NCBI RefSeq assembly: GCF_947495285.1
Contig: NZ_CANLXZ010000015.1
Location: 1-64,000, forward strand
Length of the DNA: 64,000 nt
From: an uncultured Nonlabens sp.
Lineage (GTDB): Bacteria > Bacteroidota > Bacteroidia > Flavobacteriales > Flavobacteriaceae
Direction: 5' to 3'
Position 1 is the first letter of the stretch; each line of letters begins with the position of its first letter. The position numbers and the translations under genes were made by a program. Shown piece by piece: positions 19,145 through 27,990 of this stretch. The notes under the pieces are model-generated. The model was not told the origin of the DNA and searched no databases. It worked only from the letters and a program-made list of their open reading frames with translations.

Positions 19145-19919
19145 TCAAGATTTATTTTCCGTAGCTCTTCTTATAAAATAATCCTTTCTTATTTTCTTAA
19201 TACAGGGTAAATTATTTTTCCCATATTTAATCATTTTCCATAAGAATTCATCCCCAAAATCTATAAACACATCACTGTTTGAACTGAACCAAACATCTCT
19301 TGATTTAGACCAATCGTATAGGTGATGTCCAATATAAGATCTATCCACATCATTTTGTATTTCTTCAAAATTATATAGTCTAACCATACTGGCTTCTTCA
19401 GAAACCCAATCTGGATTTTCAGAATATTTCCAATACAATCTACCTTTATTATTTTTCTTCGAACTTGAAAATGCTATATCATTAAAAGCATGATCTTTGG
19501 GATTAGGTAGTTTACCCAGTATATGGAAGTTATTATAGAATTTCTTTCCATTTACAATCCAAACTATTTTTTTTATAAAAGCTTTCTCTAGATTTTAGTT
19601 CAGAATGGGACATTGGAGAATTTTGGAACTCTATTACTATACCAGATTTTGTTTTAACATCTGCTATATGTTTTTCTCCTGTTAGGCTATCAAATAGCAC
19701 AATTTCTTGACATTCTTGTGGAAAATGAGATTTCCATTTACGATGCCATTCCGTTTCGTTTTCCCACCAATTATCACAATGTACAAGACTTTTATGCGCC
19801 CAATGATGAATAACTTTAATGCCGCATTTACTAACAGTAGGTTGTCTACAGCATAAACAAATTCCTTTTCCTCCTGGGAAAGGTTCAACTTTAAGATTGT
19901 TAACAAGAGAATATTTCAT
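19145..19919 (-). pseudogene. CoiA-like protein, split by a homopolymer frameshift
   Basis: Two overlapping frames together encode about 257 residues. The upstream piece (start 19919) reads FPGGKGICLCCRQPTVSKCG, HHWAHKS, then ETEWHRKWK and VIEFQNSPMSHSELKSRE. These are a zinc-finger-like start and nuclease-like core resembling competence protein CoiA family members. It stops soon after a run of eight A on the minus strand (19574-19567). Removing one A continues the reading as KKIVWIVNGKKFYNNFHILG straight into the downstream frame (19145-19438). The match to either side is continuous, so this is one gene with a +1 slip. It may be a pseudogene, a slippage-controlled gene or a sequencing error. 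Confidence 0.68.
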
Positions 19920-20014
19920 TTATAAATTAGATTAAAGTCAAACTAAGCATTTGCGAATAAAGTACATTTTTATTATCCATTAGGTTTGTGTGTTTCTATT
20001 TGTTAAATAACGAA

Positions 20015-20548
20015 TTAACTACCAAATTTTTTCTTTAGACCCCATGTTTTTCCCGCATGTTGTACCTTTCCATTTACCCATATATAATGATGTTCAGCAA
20101 ACCTTATACTAGTTCCTCTATAAGTGTCACATAGTTCACCAACATTAAAAGAGTTTAAAAAATGTCTTAAGGCTTTTAATGATTTCTCATCTGAATATGT
20201 TTGGTCTATTTCAAATGATGGACATGATAAAATAGGTATGAATCCGTAATTTTTAAATTCAGTGTAGCTATAGTCTACACATTGTCGCATAAAACTAAAC
20301 TGATTATTCAATCTATCTATGTTAGTAGGAGACTTGAACTCCACGCCAAATGCTATATCTTTATTTTTCCAATCTGTAGTATCTTTAGGTTTTATGATTG
20401 CATCTATACGTAGTTTTTTATGTGTTAAATGAATGCCAGTGACTTCTTCCTCTATGTGAAAATGTTGATCAAGCTTTTTTAGCCAACTAGATTTAAATTC
20501 TTGTTCTGTTTGAGTTTTAAATTTCAAATGATTTTCAGGTCTTCCCAA
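20015..20548 (-). CDS. PD-(D/E)xK-like protein of unknown function
   Basis: A 177-residue protein not recognised as a named family. The segment KLRIDAIIKP...DIAFGVEFKSP has the D-x(n)-E-x-K spacing of PD-(D/E)xK nucleases, with an upstream acidic residue in IEEEVTG. The C-terminus has no membrane segment. The ATG at 20548 gives the N-terminus MGRPENHLKFKTQTEQEFKS. It sits in the decayed accessory region next to the CoiA-like pseudogene. A restriction, phage or DNA-repair nuclease role is possible but unproven. Confidence 0.55.
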   Translation of the reverse strand: MGRPENHLKFKTQTEQEFKSSWLKKLDQHFHIEEEVTGIHLTHKKLRIDAIIKPKDTTDWKNKDIAFGVEFKSPTNIDRLNNQFSFMRQCVDYSYTEFKNYGFIPILSCPSFEIDQTYSDEKSLKALRHFLNSFNVGELCDTYRGTSIRFAEHHYIWVNGKVQHAGKTWGLKKKFGS

Positions 20549-20666
20549 TACTATGATTTTAAATGTTTGATTAATAAGTCCTAAAACTAGACAAATCTCC
20601 CCTCAACTAAAAGCCGAGTTTTCAACAATCTAAGTTAAAATTAATCACCTTAAACTCTTTTAAAAA
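20549..20666. other. Short intergenic
   Basis: About 120 bp separating accessory DNA from the M42 peptidase terminator; nothing recognised. Confidence 0.5.
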
Positions 20667-20702
20667 ACAAATCCCTACTGGCTAGCGCCAGTAGGGATTT
20701 GT
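20667..20702 (-). terminator. Terminator after the M42 peptidase gene
   Basis: A perfect 16-bp inverted repeat around ATCCCTACTGGC / GCCAGTAGGGAT with a 4-nt loop, flanked by an A-run that becomes a T-run on the minus strand. Confidence 0.85.
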
Positions 20703-20722
20703 AATTACAATCTTTTTAAGAT

Positions 20723-21832
20723 TTAGTATAACCCTTCATTCTTGTTAGAGAAGTAATTAAAATCATGATTGTTCTCAATCTTCAATAAAGATTCATAAAT
20801 CATCTTAATGACATTTTCAACATCATCTCTATGTACCATTTCTACCGTAGTATGCATGTAACGTAAAGGTAATGAGATAAGCGCACTAGGTACACCACCG
20901 TTAGAATAAGCAAAGGCATCTGTATCAGTTCCAGTAGAACGTGATGTTGCACGTCGCTGGTAAGGAATATCCTTAGCATCTGCCGCGTCCATAATTAGGT
21001 TGCGCAGGTTATTCTGTATAGCAGGAGCATAGGCCAGGACAGGTCCTTTTCCTATGGCAGCATCACCATTTGATTTTTTATCAATCATAGGTGTTGTAGT
21101 ATCGTGAGTCACGTCAGTCACTATCGCAACATTAGGTTTTATGGTATGAGTAATCATCTCTGCACCACGCAATCCTATCTCTTCTTGCACAGAATTTGTA
21201 ACATATAGACCGAAATCTAATTCTTGCTTGTTTTCCTTTAATAAACGAGCCACCTCGGCTATCATAAACCCACCCATACGGTTATCTAGCGCACGACATA
21301 CAAATTTATTTTTGTTCAACACAAAAAACTCATCTGGATACGTAATAACACAACCTACATCTACACCTAGTTCTAGCACCTCTTCCTTAGTCTCACAACC
21401 AGTATCAATAAAGATGTTATCAGGTTTAGGCGGTTGCTCTTTTGCACGAGAACGTGTGTGTATGGCTGGCCAGCCGAATACTCCTGTCACAATTCCTTTC
21501 TTAGTATGAATATTTACCTTTTTAGATGGCGCTATTTGATGGTCAGACCCACCATTGCGTACCACATAAATAAGACCATCATCTGTAATGTAGTTTACAT
21601 ACCACGAGATCTCGTCAGCATGTCCTTCTATAACGACTTTAAATTTTGCATCAGGATTAATGACACCTACTGCAGTTCCATAATTATCAGTAATAAACTC
21701 ATCTACATATGGTTTCAAGTAGTCCATCCACACTTTTTGACCGTTCCATTCATAACCAGTAGGAGAGGCCGTATTTAGGTATTTTTCAAGAAAGTCGAGA
21801 GATTTTTTATTTAAAATGCTTTTTTCAGCCAT
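20723..21832 (-). CDS. M42 family metallopeptidase
   Basis: A 369-residue cytosolic aminopeptidase/endoglucanase-like enzyme of the M42 family. Dinuclear zinc ligands are seen in VIEGHADEISW, CRALDNRMGGF, NSVQEEIGLRGA, VTDVTHD, and near the C-terminus in LRYMHTTVEMVHRDD. The N-terminal SPTGYEW is also typical. M42 enzymes form tetrahedral dodecamers that trim short peptides after proteasome-like degradation. It is divergent from the DUF4294 gene, 94 bp away. Confidence 0.93.
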   Translation of the reverse strand: MAEKSILNKKSLDFLEKYLNTASPTGYEWNGQKVWMDYLKPYVDEFITDNYGTAVGVINPDAKFKVVIEGHADEISWYVNYITDDGLIYVVRNGGSDHQIAPSKKVNIHTKKGIVTGVFGWPAIHTRSRAKEQPPKPDNIFIDTGCETKEEVLELGVDVGCVITYPDEFFVLNKNKFVCRALDNRMGGFMIAEVARLLKENKQELDFGLYVTNSVQEEIGLRGAEMITHTIKPNVAIVTDVTHDTTTPMIDKKSNGDAAIGKGPVLAYAPAIQNNLRNLIMDAADAKDIPYQRRATSRSTGTDTDAFAYSNGGVPSALISLPLRYMHTTVEMVHRDDVENVIKMIYESLLKIENNHDFNYFSNKNEGLY

Positions 21833-21926
21833 GTGATAAATTTTAGAACGTGAAGATAATAATCTATGCTCAAAAACACTTGTATATTATAGGGTTTATT
21901 ATTTTTGGTATACTTTTAGTCAGTAA

Positions 21927-22730
21927 ATGGATATGATGAATAAGTTTATCGTTTTTTTAATGGTTTTTTATGGTCTCGCTTTCGCGAAAGCGCAACAAAC
22001 ACCATCACCACAGCCCGTATCAAAGGACTCGATCATAAAATCTACTGCCCAATATTTTTATGTAGATGGAGATTCTATCAATGCGATAGAATTAAATAGT
22101 GTCCTGCTCTTACAAGATCTAAAATTTAAAAGCAGATACGAGCGCATTAAATACCTAATTCTTAAACGTAAAGTATTAAAAGTGTGGCCGTATGCAAAAC
22201 TTGCTGCAGAGAGACTTACCATTCTGGACGAGCGATTATCATCTCTTAGGACTAAAAACCAAAAGAAGAAATATTCTAAAATGGTTGAAGAATATATAGA
22301 AGAAGAATTTACTGCCGAGCTTAAGAAACTCACAAAAACAGAAGGACAAATACTCATTAAACTCATTCACAGACAGACTGGTGACACCGCTTATGCACTT
22401 TTAAGAAGACTGCGTAGTGGCTGGAGCGCGTTCTGGTTTGATCAAACAGCGAGCCTTTTTAATATCTCTTTAAAAGAAGAATACAGTCCAGAGGCTGTTA
22501 TAGAAGATTTTTACATAGAAGATATCTTATTAAACAGCATCACAGACGATAAGCTAGAAGATCAAGACGCGGCTATAGAATTAGACTACTTTAAGGCTCG
22601 TAAAAATTGGAAAAAATACGAGAATAACTTACCAGCATCTTATGATAGTGTACAACTGTCTGCTAGAGCGCAACGTATTAAAGAATACAGAGAGAAAAAA
22701 GCTCGCAAAGCAAAGCGCAATAGGAAATAA
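21927..22730 (+). CDS. DUF4294 domain protein, exported
   Basis: A 267-residue protein of a Flavobacteriia family of unknown function. The segment RYERIKYLILKRKVLKVWPY and the following LIHRQTGDTAYALLRRLRSG are family signatures, and the C-terminus is strongly basic (KKARKAKRNRK). A signal peptide is apparent (IVFLMVFYGLAFAKAQQ) with the predicted cleavage site A-K-A/Q. The palindrome copy at 21977-21992 encodes exactly that site. Divergent from the M42 peptidase. Start could be 21927 or ATG codons two or three residues downstream. Confidence 0.88.
   Translation: MDMMNKFIVFLMVFYGLAFAKAQQTPSPQPVSKDSIIKSTAQYFYVDGDSINAIELNSVLLLQDLKFKSRYERIKYLILKRKVLKVWPYAKLAAERLTILDERLSSLRTKNQKKKYSKMVEEYIEEEFTAELKKLTKTEGQILIKLIHRQTGDTAYALLRRLRSGWSAFWFDQTASLFNISLKEEYSPEAVIEDFYIEDILLNSITDDKLEDQDAAIELDYFKARKNWKKYENNLPASYDSVQLSARAQRIKEYREKKARKAKRNRK
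21977..21992. repeat. Palindrome copy 4, encodes a signal peptidase site
   Basis: CGCTTTCGCGAAAGCG, read in frame as AFAKA immediately before the Q that starts the mature protein. Confidence 0.9.
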
Positions 22731-22861
22731 GAGCAAAGTCTCTCATAAAATGATATCGTTATTATGGCCTAATATTAAAAAATTAGTTTTTCTTTAATTA
22801 GAAATTTATACTTCTGTGAGATCTATCGTTTAATATTGGGTAACCATAAAAAGTAAATTAA

Positions 22862-23497
22862 ATGAATCTAATCGCACAATTACAATCTCTAGCAGACGAC
22901 AGTGCATCACGTCATCCAGGAGAATCACAAGAAATCATGTCTAACGGTATAAAAGAGCTCAAGGCGTCTCATATCGCCTCTAAATCTTTGAAGACAGGAG
23001 ATAAAATACCAGCAATTCAATTACCTAATCAAAATAATGAACTGGTAGATGTTCAAGAGATTTTAAAAACCAACAAGGTAGTACTGTCTTTTTATCGAGG
23101 TGGATGGTGTCCCTATTGTAATCTAGAATTAAAAGCACTTCAACATTTCCTACCAGAGATAGAAGAAAAGGGAGCAAGGCTTATCGCAATAAGTCCTGAA
23201 ACTCCAGATAATTCTATGACTACTCATGAGAAGAATGAGCTCACGTATGATATTCTTACCGATAAAAATAATGAACTAGCTAGGGTAATGAATCTGGTAT
23301 TTAAATTACCAAAAGACCTACAAGGACTATATAAAAAATTCGGTATTGATCTAGAGCGTACGCAAGAAAATACGAGTCAGGAGCTACCTCTTGCAGCTAC
23401 CTATGTAATAGGGAAAAATGGAATTATCGAGTATCATTTTATAGAAGAAGATTACAAGCTACGTGCTGACCCAAAAGAGATTCTAGATACTATATGA
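22862..23497 (+). CDS. AhpC/TSA-type peroxiredoxin-like protein
   Basis: A 211-residue thioredoxin-fold protein. The active-site region SFYRGGWCPYCNLELKALQ contains a CxxC pair in place of the usual single peroxidatic cysteine context, as in the peroxiredoxin-like DUF899/AhpC subset. The rest (RLIAISPETPDNS, YDILTDKNNELARVMNLVF) is typical. It probably reduces peroxides or disulfides in the cytosol; there is no signal peptide. It is a single gene, followed by a bidirectional terminator shared with the convergent subtilase gene. Confidence 0.88.
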   Translation: MNLIAQLQSLADDSASRHPGESQEIMSNGIKELKASHIASKSLKTGDKIPAIQLPNQNNELVDVQEILKTNKVVLSFYRGGWCPYCNLELKALQHFLPEIEEKGARLIAISPETPDNSMTTHEKNELTYDILTDKNNELARVMNLVFKLPKDLQGLYKKFGIDLERTQENTSQELPLAATYVIGKNGIIEYHFIEEDYKLRADPKEILDTI

Positions 23498-23550
23498 TCT
23501 CATGTTATTCTTCACTATAAGCAATATCTATACTTAGTATTTAAAAATAA

Positions 23551-23584
23551 AAAAGCCTTTATCTTCAGAGAGATAAAGGCTTTT
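23551..23584. terminator. Bidirectional terminator between peroxiredoxin and subtilase
   Basis: Perfect 14-bp inverted repeat AAAAGCCTTTATCT / AGATAAAGGCTTTT with a 6-nt loop between convergent genes. Confidence 0.85.
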
Positions 23585-23603
23585 AAGTTAATGCTTAATT
23601 AAA

Positions 23604-25094
23604 CTATTCTACAGTTTTTAAAGCATCTATATTTCCATAACCGAATTTTGAATTACGATTAGGATAAAACTCGCTAGATTGCTTCATTTTATTTAAAACC
23701 TGCTCTCTAGACCAGCTAGGGTTCTTACTCCATATAAGAGCAGCGATTCCTGCTGTTGTTGCTGTAGCAACAGAACTACCTCCTACATATTTACGTGTTC
23801 CATTATTAAAACCTAAGGTAGGTACCGTTCTAGACTCATCACTTGCACGCTGCATGATAATAGTAAAATCTATCTGGTCACCTTCATGACAGATGTTGCA
23901 ACGGTTATAACCATTATCTTTTAATCCAGTAACAGCAACTGTCTCACTCATACTTGCAGGGAAAATAACACCGTACCAGCTAGTAAACGATGTAGATGTA
24001 CCTCCTGCGGCTACTATCATTTTATTGCGAGAGTAGGCATATTTTACCGCATCTTCTATATTACCTACAGTCCATAAATACCCTATAGACATAGAGATGA
24101 TTTTTACATCGCTACGGTCACCTAGAGCCTTAAGAGCGTTACTTACACCTTTACGTTCATGATAATCGTTAATAAGTACGTCTTCTGTACCACGATAGGC
24201 TACCATATTAGAATTATAAGCCACACCTACTGGCATTGCGTCATTATTACGTGGGCTTGCTATAGTAGAGGCCATAGTGGTTCCATGACCACAGAGGTCG
24301 TTAGGTCCGTCTGTATTATCGCTCCACCACCAGTTGGAATCAACAAAGGTTCCGAATTTTTCAATACTACGTCCAGAAGAATCGCCGTCATTAAAATCGC
24401 TACCTAATAAATTCTGGTTAGCACTTATTCCTGTATCAATAAGACCTACTGTAACTCCAGCACCTGTACTATAATTCCAGGCATCATCTATATTGTGTAG
24501 GTCATAATTCCATGGTTTCCATGCATTAGGTGTTACAACGGTGTAGTCATTGCTATTTATATCCTGACCACCTTGATCACAACCAGAACTGGATTTAAGT
24601 GCAATAGTATTAGGGTCTACATATAAACCATAACCTATAGGATCTATATAACGTACCTGGTTAGCAGCTTGTAATGCGACTACGGTTTCTAAGTTATTTA
24701 TTTTAAGCTCTATAGAATTAAGTGTTTCATCGTCTGCAATAAGAAGATCTTCTGTTTTATTGATTCCTTCTGTGCTTGTTGCTATAGAGATAGCGTTTTG
24801 TTTAGCAGCGATTAAATCTGGTGTTTTTACTTGTGCAAAATGCTCTCCTGGCTGCCCGTAACCTAAACTAAGAATACCATCACCATGCATGATAGCACTA
24901 TAAAGGATATTTGCAGGTGCATGTGTCCAGTCTACATCTCCAGTTTGTGACAGCTGGTCAGATATGTATTGATTCACCTCTTGAACGGTGAGCGTTTTAT
25001 TATTTACTGAGGTGTTTGCATGAGAATCTACCTCTTCATTATTACAAGCTGTAAATATGAAAATGGATAGTACTAAAAAGGATAATTTTTTCAT
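23604..25094 (-). CDS. S8 family (subtilisin-like) serine peptidase, lipoprotein
   Basis: A 496-residue secreted protease. A lipoprotein signal peptide ends in the lipobox FTAC (C17). The catalytic triad is in VGLIDTGIS (Asp near 218), LCGHGTTMAS (His near 269) and GGSSVATATTAG (Ser near 440). The residue after the serine motif is T instead of the usual P. The protein lacks a T9SS domain, so it is probably anchored to the outer membrane. An N-terminal prodomain-like region occupies about 40-160. Alone in its transcript. Confidence 0.93.
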   Translation of the reverse strand: MKKLSFLVLSIFIFTACNNEEVDSHANTSVNNKTLTVQEVNQYISDQLSQTGDVDWTHAPANILYSAIMHGDGILSLGYGQPGEHFAQVKTPDLIAAKQNAISIATSTEGINKTEDLLIADDETLNSIELKINNLETVVALQAANQVRYIDPIGYGLYVDPNTIALKSSSGCDQGGQDINSNDYTVVTPNAWKPWNYDLHNIDDAWNYSTGAGVTVGLIDTGISANQNLLGSDFNDGDSSGRSIEKFGTFVDSNWWWSDNTDGPNDLCGHGTTMASTIASPRNNDAMPVGVAYNSNMVAYRGTEDVLINDYHERKGVSNALKALGDRSDVKIISMSIGYLWTVGNIEDAVKYAYSRNKMIVAAGGTSTSFTSWYGVIFPASMSETVAVTGLKDNGYNRCNICHEGDQIDFTIIMQRASDESRTVPTLGFNNGTRKYVGGSSVATATTAGIAALIWSKNPSWSREQVLNKMKQSSEFYPNRNSKFGYGNIDALKTVE

Positions 25095-25497
25095 TTAAGA
25101 ATTCATTTTAAGGTTGTTGCCAAATTATTGTTTTCTTAATGTAATTATTACGAAATATTCATTTTTTTTAAGCATGAAATGTTATTTAACAATAACAAAT
25201 CATAACTCATATTTTTTAATCGGTTGTAAATCAATAGCTATAACTGTTTTTATATATGGAACATGAAAAAGTTATGAGTAAATAAAATAATTATTCATAA
25301 AGCATTTCATCGATAATACTAAATTTAATATGAGATATGCAGTCTATAACCATACTAAATACCTTAAATTAATTAACATATGTTAATTATTTTAGCGCTT
25401 TTATTATGAAAAAAATACTTTTTAGTATATAATTGTTTTGTTTTGATAATAGTCTATTAGCTTTGTCACTTTATTTAAATGCAAAAAATAATTTAAA
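25095..25497. promoter_or_regulatory. Divergent intergenic with a 20-bp palindrome
   Basis: A 400-bp, very AT-rich intergenic holding the promoters of the divergent subtilase and PepSY genes. TAATTAACATATGTTAATTA at 25370-25389 is a perfect palindrome about 108 bp before the PepSY gene and could be a regulator site. No coding sequence was seen. Confidence 0.45.
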
Positions 25498-26007
25498 ATG
25501 GGAAGAAAGACATCTCAAAAAATACGTGAATTACATAGGTATCTAGGCTTTTTTTTAGCAGGCATAATGGCTGTTTATGCTATTAGTGGTATTGTATTAA
25601 TATTTAGAGACACAGATGCGTTAAAGACCGAGATTAAAATTGAAAAAACGATTGAGACTGGTTTATCAAAAGATAAAATAGGACCTACCTTAGGTATTAA
25701 AAAACTTAAAGTAGATAGAGAAGAGGCTGGCGTTTATTACTTTAAAGGCGGTTCTTATAATAGTGCAACTGGAAAGGCTAGTTTTGTAAAAAAAGAGCTT
25801 CCTTATGTACTTGATAAAATGAGTCATTTTCACAAGGCAAAATCTGGAGAACCATTATTCTTTCTTAATATTTTCTTTGGAGTTTCTCTTTTATTTTTTG
25901 TTATTTCAGCCTTCTGGATGTTTATACCAGGTACTCAAATATTTAGAAAAGGAATCATATTTGCAGCTGCTGGGTTACTTCTCACGCTTGTTTTGTTGTT
26001 TATATAA
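25498..26007 (+). CDS. PepSY-associated TM helix protein
   Basis: A 169-residue inner-membrane protein. It begins MGRKTSQKIRELHRYLGFFLAG, the typical first helix of PepSY_TM proteins with the HRYLG motif, then has a periplasmic loop (about 40-110) and two more hydrophobic segments. Full-length relatives (about 370-500 residues) often act in iron uptake. This short form is a common independent family of uncertain function. The ATG has a weak ribosome binding site. Confidence 0.8.
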   Translation: MGRKTSQKIRELHRYLGFFLAGIMAVYAISGIVLIFRDTDALKTEIKIEKTIETGLSKDKIGPTLGIKKLKVDREEAGVYYFKGGSYNSATGKASFVKKELPYVLDKMSHFHKAKSGEPLFFLNIFFGVSLLFFVISAFWMFIPGTQIFRKGIIFAAAGLLLTLVLLFI

Positions 26008-26121
26008 AAGATGCCATTAATACTGAAACATTCGTCTTCGTATCAAAAATCCCGAAAGAAACTTGCAGAATGTTATCTAATTAGATAACCTTGTGTTGAA
26101 TTTAATTGTTAGCAGAATTGA

Positions 26122-26463
26122 GCGAATTTTAATCGGAAAATCGAAATTTATAAAAATTACTTTTGGGATTTTTACAACAAACAAAATGTAAAAGTACAGG
26201 ACAAAATAGACTGGACTGTAACTTTAATCCAAACAAATAAAATTGTTCCTGAGAAGTTTTTTAAGCATTTAACTAATAACGACGGACTTTGGGAAATTCG
26301 AGTTTCTGCCAACAATGGAATTTTTAGAATATTCTGCTTTTTTGACAAAGGAAACTTGGTTGTCTTATTAAGCGGATTTCAAAAGAAAACGCAAAAGACA
26401 CCGAACTCGGAAATTAAACGAGCTGAAAAACTTAAAAAAGAGTATTATGAAAACAAAAAATAA
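26122..26463 (+). pseudogene. HigB/RelE-like toxin lacking a start codon
   Basis: A frame open between the in-frame TGA at 26119-26121 and TAA at 26461-26463 encodes IEIYKNYFWDFYNKQ, then KFFKHLTNNDGLWEIRVSAN, then FRIFCFFDKGNLVVLLSGFQ and QKTPNSEIKRAEKLK, an unmistakable HigB/RelE-fold type II toxin. No ATG, GTG or TTG lies before the conserved N-terminus, which begins at about 26134. The toxin is therefore probably silenced unless a rare start is used. It overlaps the antitoxin start by 17 bp, the usual toxin-first order of higBA. Composition is unlike the neighbours, suggesting transfer. Confidence 0.7.
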
Positions 26464-26749
26464 CGTTACGAATTGGGACGACCATTTAAACGCCAAATAC
26501 GGAAAAAAGGGAACTGACACGAGAGAAAAGTTCCAAGAAGAATTTGAGGCGTTTAGAATTGGTGTTTTAATACAAGAGGCTAGAAAAAGTAAGAACTTAA
26601 CTCAACAACAACTTGCCGACAAAGTTGGAACGACTAAAAGTTATATTTCTCGAATTGAAAATAACGCAAGTGATATTAGACTTTCAACTCTGATGCGAAT
26701 TATCCGAGAAGGATTGGGCGGAAGTTTGAAATTATCATTGAACGTCTAA
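26447..26749 (+). CDS. HigA-like XRE family antitoxin
   Basis: A 100-residue DNA-binding protein. The N-terminal half is a short linker (NVTNWDDHLNAKYGKKGT) and the C-terminal half is a Cro/CI-type helix-turn-helix (IGVLIQEARKSKNLTQQQLA...VGTTKSYISRIENN). It is the antitoxin partner of the HigB-like frame upstream and overlaps it by 17 bp. Intact while the toxin seems to lack a start. It should repress its own promoter. Confidence 0.85.
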   Translation: MKTKNNVTNWDDHLNAKYGKKGTDTREKFQEEFEAFRIGVLIQEARKSKNLTQQQLADKVGTTKSYISRIENNASDIRLSTLMRIIREGLGGSLKLSLNV

Positions 26750-26778
26750 TTAGTGCGGAAAGTACTAATGGCAACAAC

Positions 26779-26952
26779 GTATATAGCTCATAGCTAGTTA
26801 GTTGCTTAATCAAAGTTAAGGCATATTTGGAAAGTCGCCAAATTTTTAGATTTGACGACTTTCCAATAAAATGATAAATAGTAAAATTTAAAAATCTGGC
26901 TTGTGCTTCATCCGAAAATAATTTTCTATTTTGCACGCTACGAGCCATATAC
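26779..26952. repeat. Structured element with nested inverted repeats
   Basis: Outer imperfect inverted repeat: GTATATAGCTCATAGC (26779-26794) versus the complement of 26937-26952 (GTATATGGCTCGTAGC), 14 of 16 matching. Inside lies a 40-nt hairpin (26827-26866) with 17-bp arms (TTGGAAAGTCG...CGACTTTCCAA), one mismatch and a 6-nt loop. It directly follows the toxin-antitoxin pair and has the architecture of a folded recombination or mobile site. It does not fit the classic integron attC core. Confidence 0.55.
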
Positions 26953-27003
26953 AAGACCGGTATAGCAATAGATTCATTTACTTTAAAAAACAACTGGTAT
27001 CCT

Positions 27004-27055
27004 TTTATCTAATTAAAAAGCCAGGTCGTGAGACCTGGCTTTTTAATTAGATAAA
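27004..27055. terminator. Large bidirectional terminator/palindrome
   Basis: Perfect 24-bp arms around AAAAAGCCAGGTC and GACCTGGCTTTTT with a GTGA loop. Lies 3' of the desaturase gene (minus) and 3' of the antitoxin (plus). Confidence 0.8.
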
Positions 27056-27200
27056 GATTTATTTTTGTGGTAAAGAAATAATAATTGTGGTTTAAAATTT
27101 ATGTAAATGGTATTACTGTTTTTAATAAACCATAAGTAATAAAGAAAAGTACACTTATAATTCTTGGGTACTCTATCTTATTGAAAGAATAAAATGTGTT

Positions 27201-27935
27201 TTAATGTCCTATTTTTTTTAATTGTATGATTCCCATACTATTCAATAATCTAATAATAAGATAAGTTACATCGATTTCATACCATTTCACACCAAAGTTT
27301 GCTCTATTTGCATATTTATGGTGATTATTATGATAGCCTTCACCCATCATTAAAAAATCAAATCTGAAAAGATTCTTACTTGTATTCTTCATTTTAAAGT
27401 TGACATACCCATATATATGACCGAACCAGTTTATAATTACCCCATGTATAGGAGCCATCATAAAAGTGACAGGTAATAATAACCACTGCCACCATGCAGT
27501 TGCAAAGTAAACAAAGAATAAAATATACAGCGTGATCCACAACAATCTAGAAAAACGAGAACTTGCAAAAGAGTCAAAGGATTTCCATTGCGGTACGTTC
27601 TTAGTGAAACGAGCCTCTACCGGTACACGATTTTTATTTATATCTTGATACGTAGTCTTTGTCTTCCACATCATTGCAAACATATTATCATCATAAGATG
27701 GAGAATGTGGATCTTTTTCTGTATCTGTAAAAGCATGATGCATTCTGTGCATAATACCATACCCATAGGCACTTAAATAACTAGAACCCTGAAAAACCCA
27801 GGTAAGTATAAAAGTAATGCGCTCCATAGTCTTAGACATTGTAAAAACTTGATGTGCGGCATATCTATGTAAAAAGAAGGATTGAAAGAAAAGTCCACCG
27901 TACCATAGTACCAGTACAAGAAGTATAACTGCCAT
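27201..27935 (-). CDS. Acyl-CoA (delta-9 type) fatty acid desaturase
   Basis: A 244-residue integral membrane di-iron desaturase that introduces a cis double bond into acyl chains. The three histidine boxes are HRYAAH, HRMHH and HNNHH. Several transmembrane segments flank them. It lacks a cytochrome b5 domain. The adjacent Crp/Fnr gene on the same strand, 55 bp upstream, may regulate it. Temperature-dependent membrane fluidity control is inference. Confidence 0.93.
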   Translation of the reverse strand: MAVILLVLVLWYGGLFFQSFFLHRYAAHQVFTMSKTMERITFILTWVFQGSSYLSAYGYGIMHRMHHAFTDTEKDPHSPSYDDNMFAMMWKTKTTYQDINKNRVPVEARFTKNVPQWKSFDSFASSRFSRLLWITLYILFFVYFATAWWQWLLLPVTFMMAPIHGVIINWFGHIYGYVNFKMKNTSKNLFRFDFLMMGEGYHNNHHKYANRANFGVKWYEIDVTYLIIRLLNSMGIIQLKKIGH

Positions 27936-27990
27936 AATCTAATTTTTTACAAAGATAAAAGCTGTCGTGGTCATAAACTATGAACCTGGA

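Noticed and set aside
26779-26952. Classic integron attC site
   Set aside because: The outer repeats do not contain GTTRRRY/RYYYAAC core motifs and no integron integrase lies in the window, so only a generic structured element is claimed.
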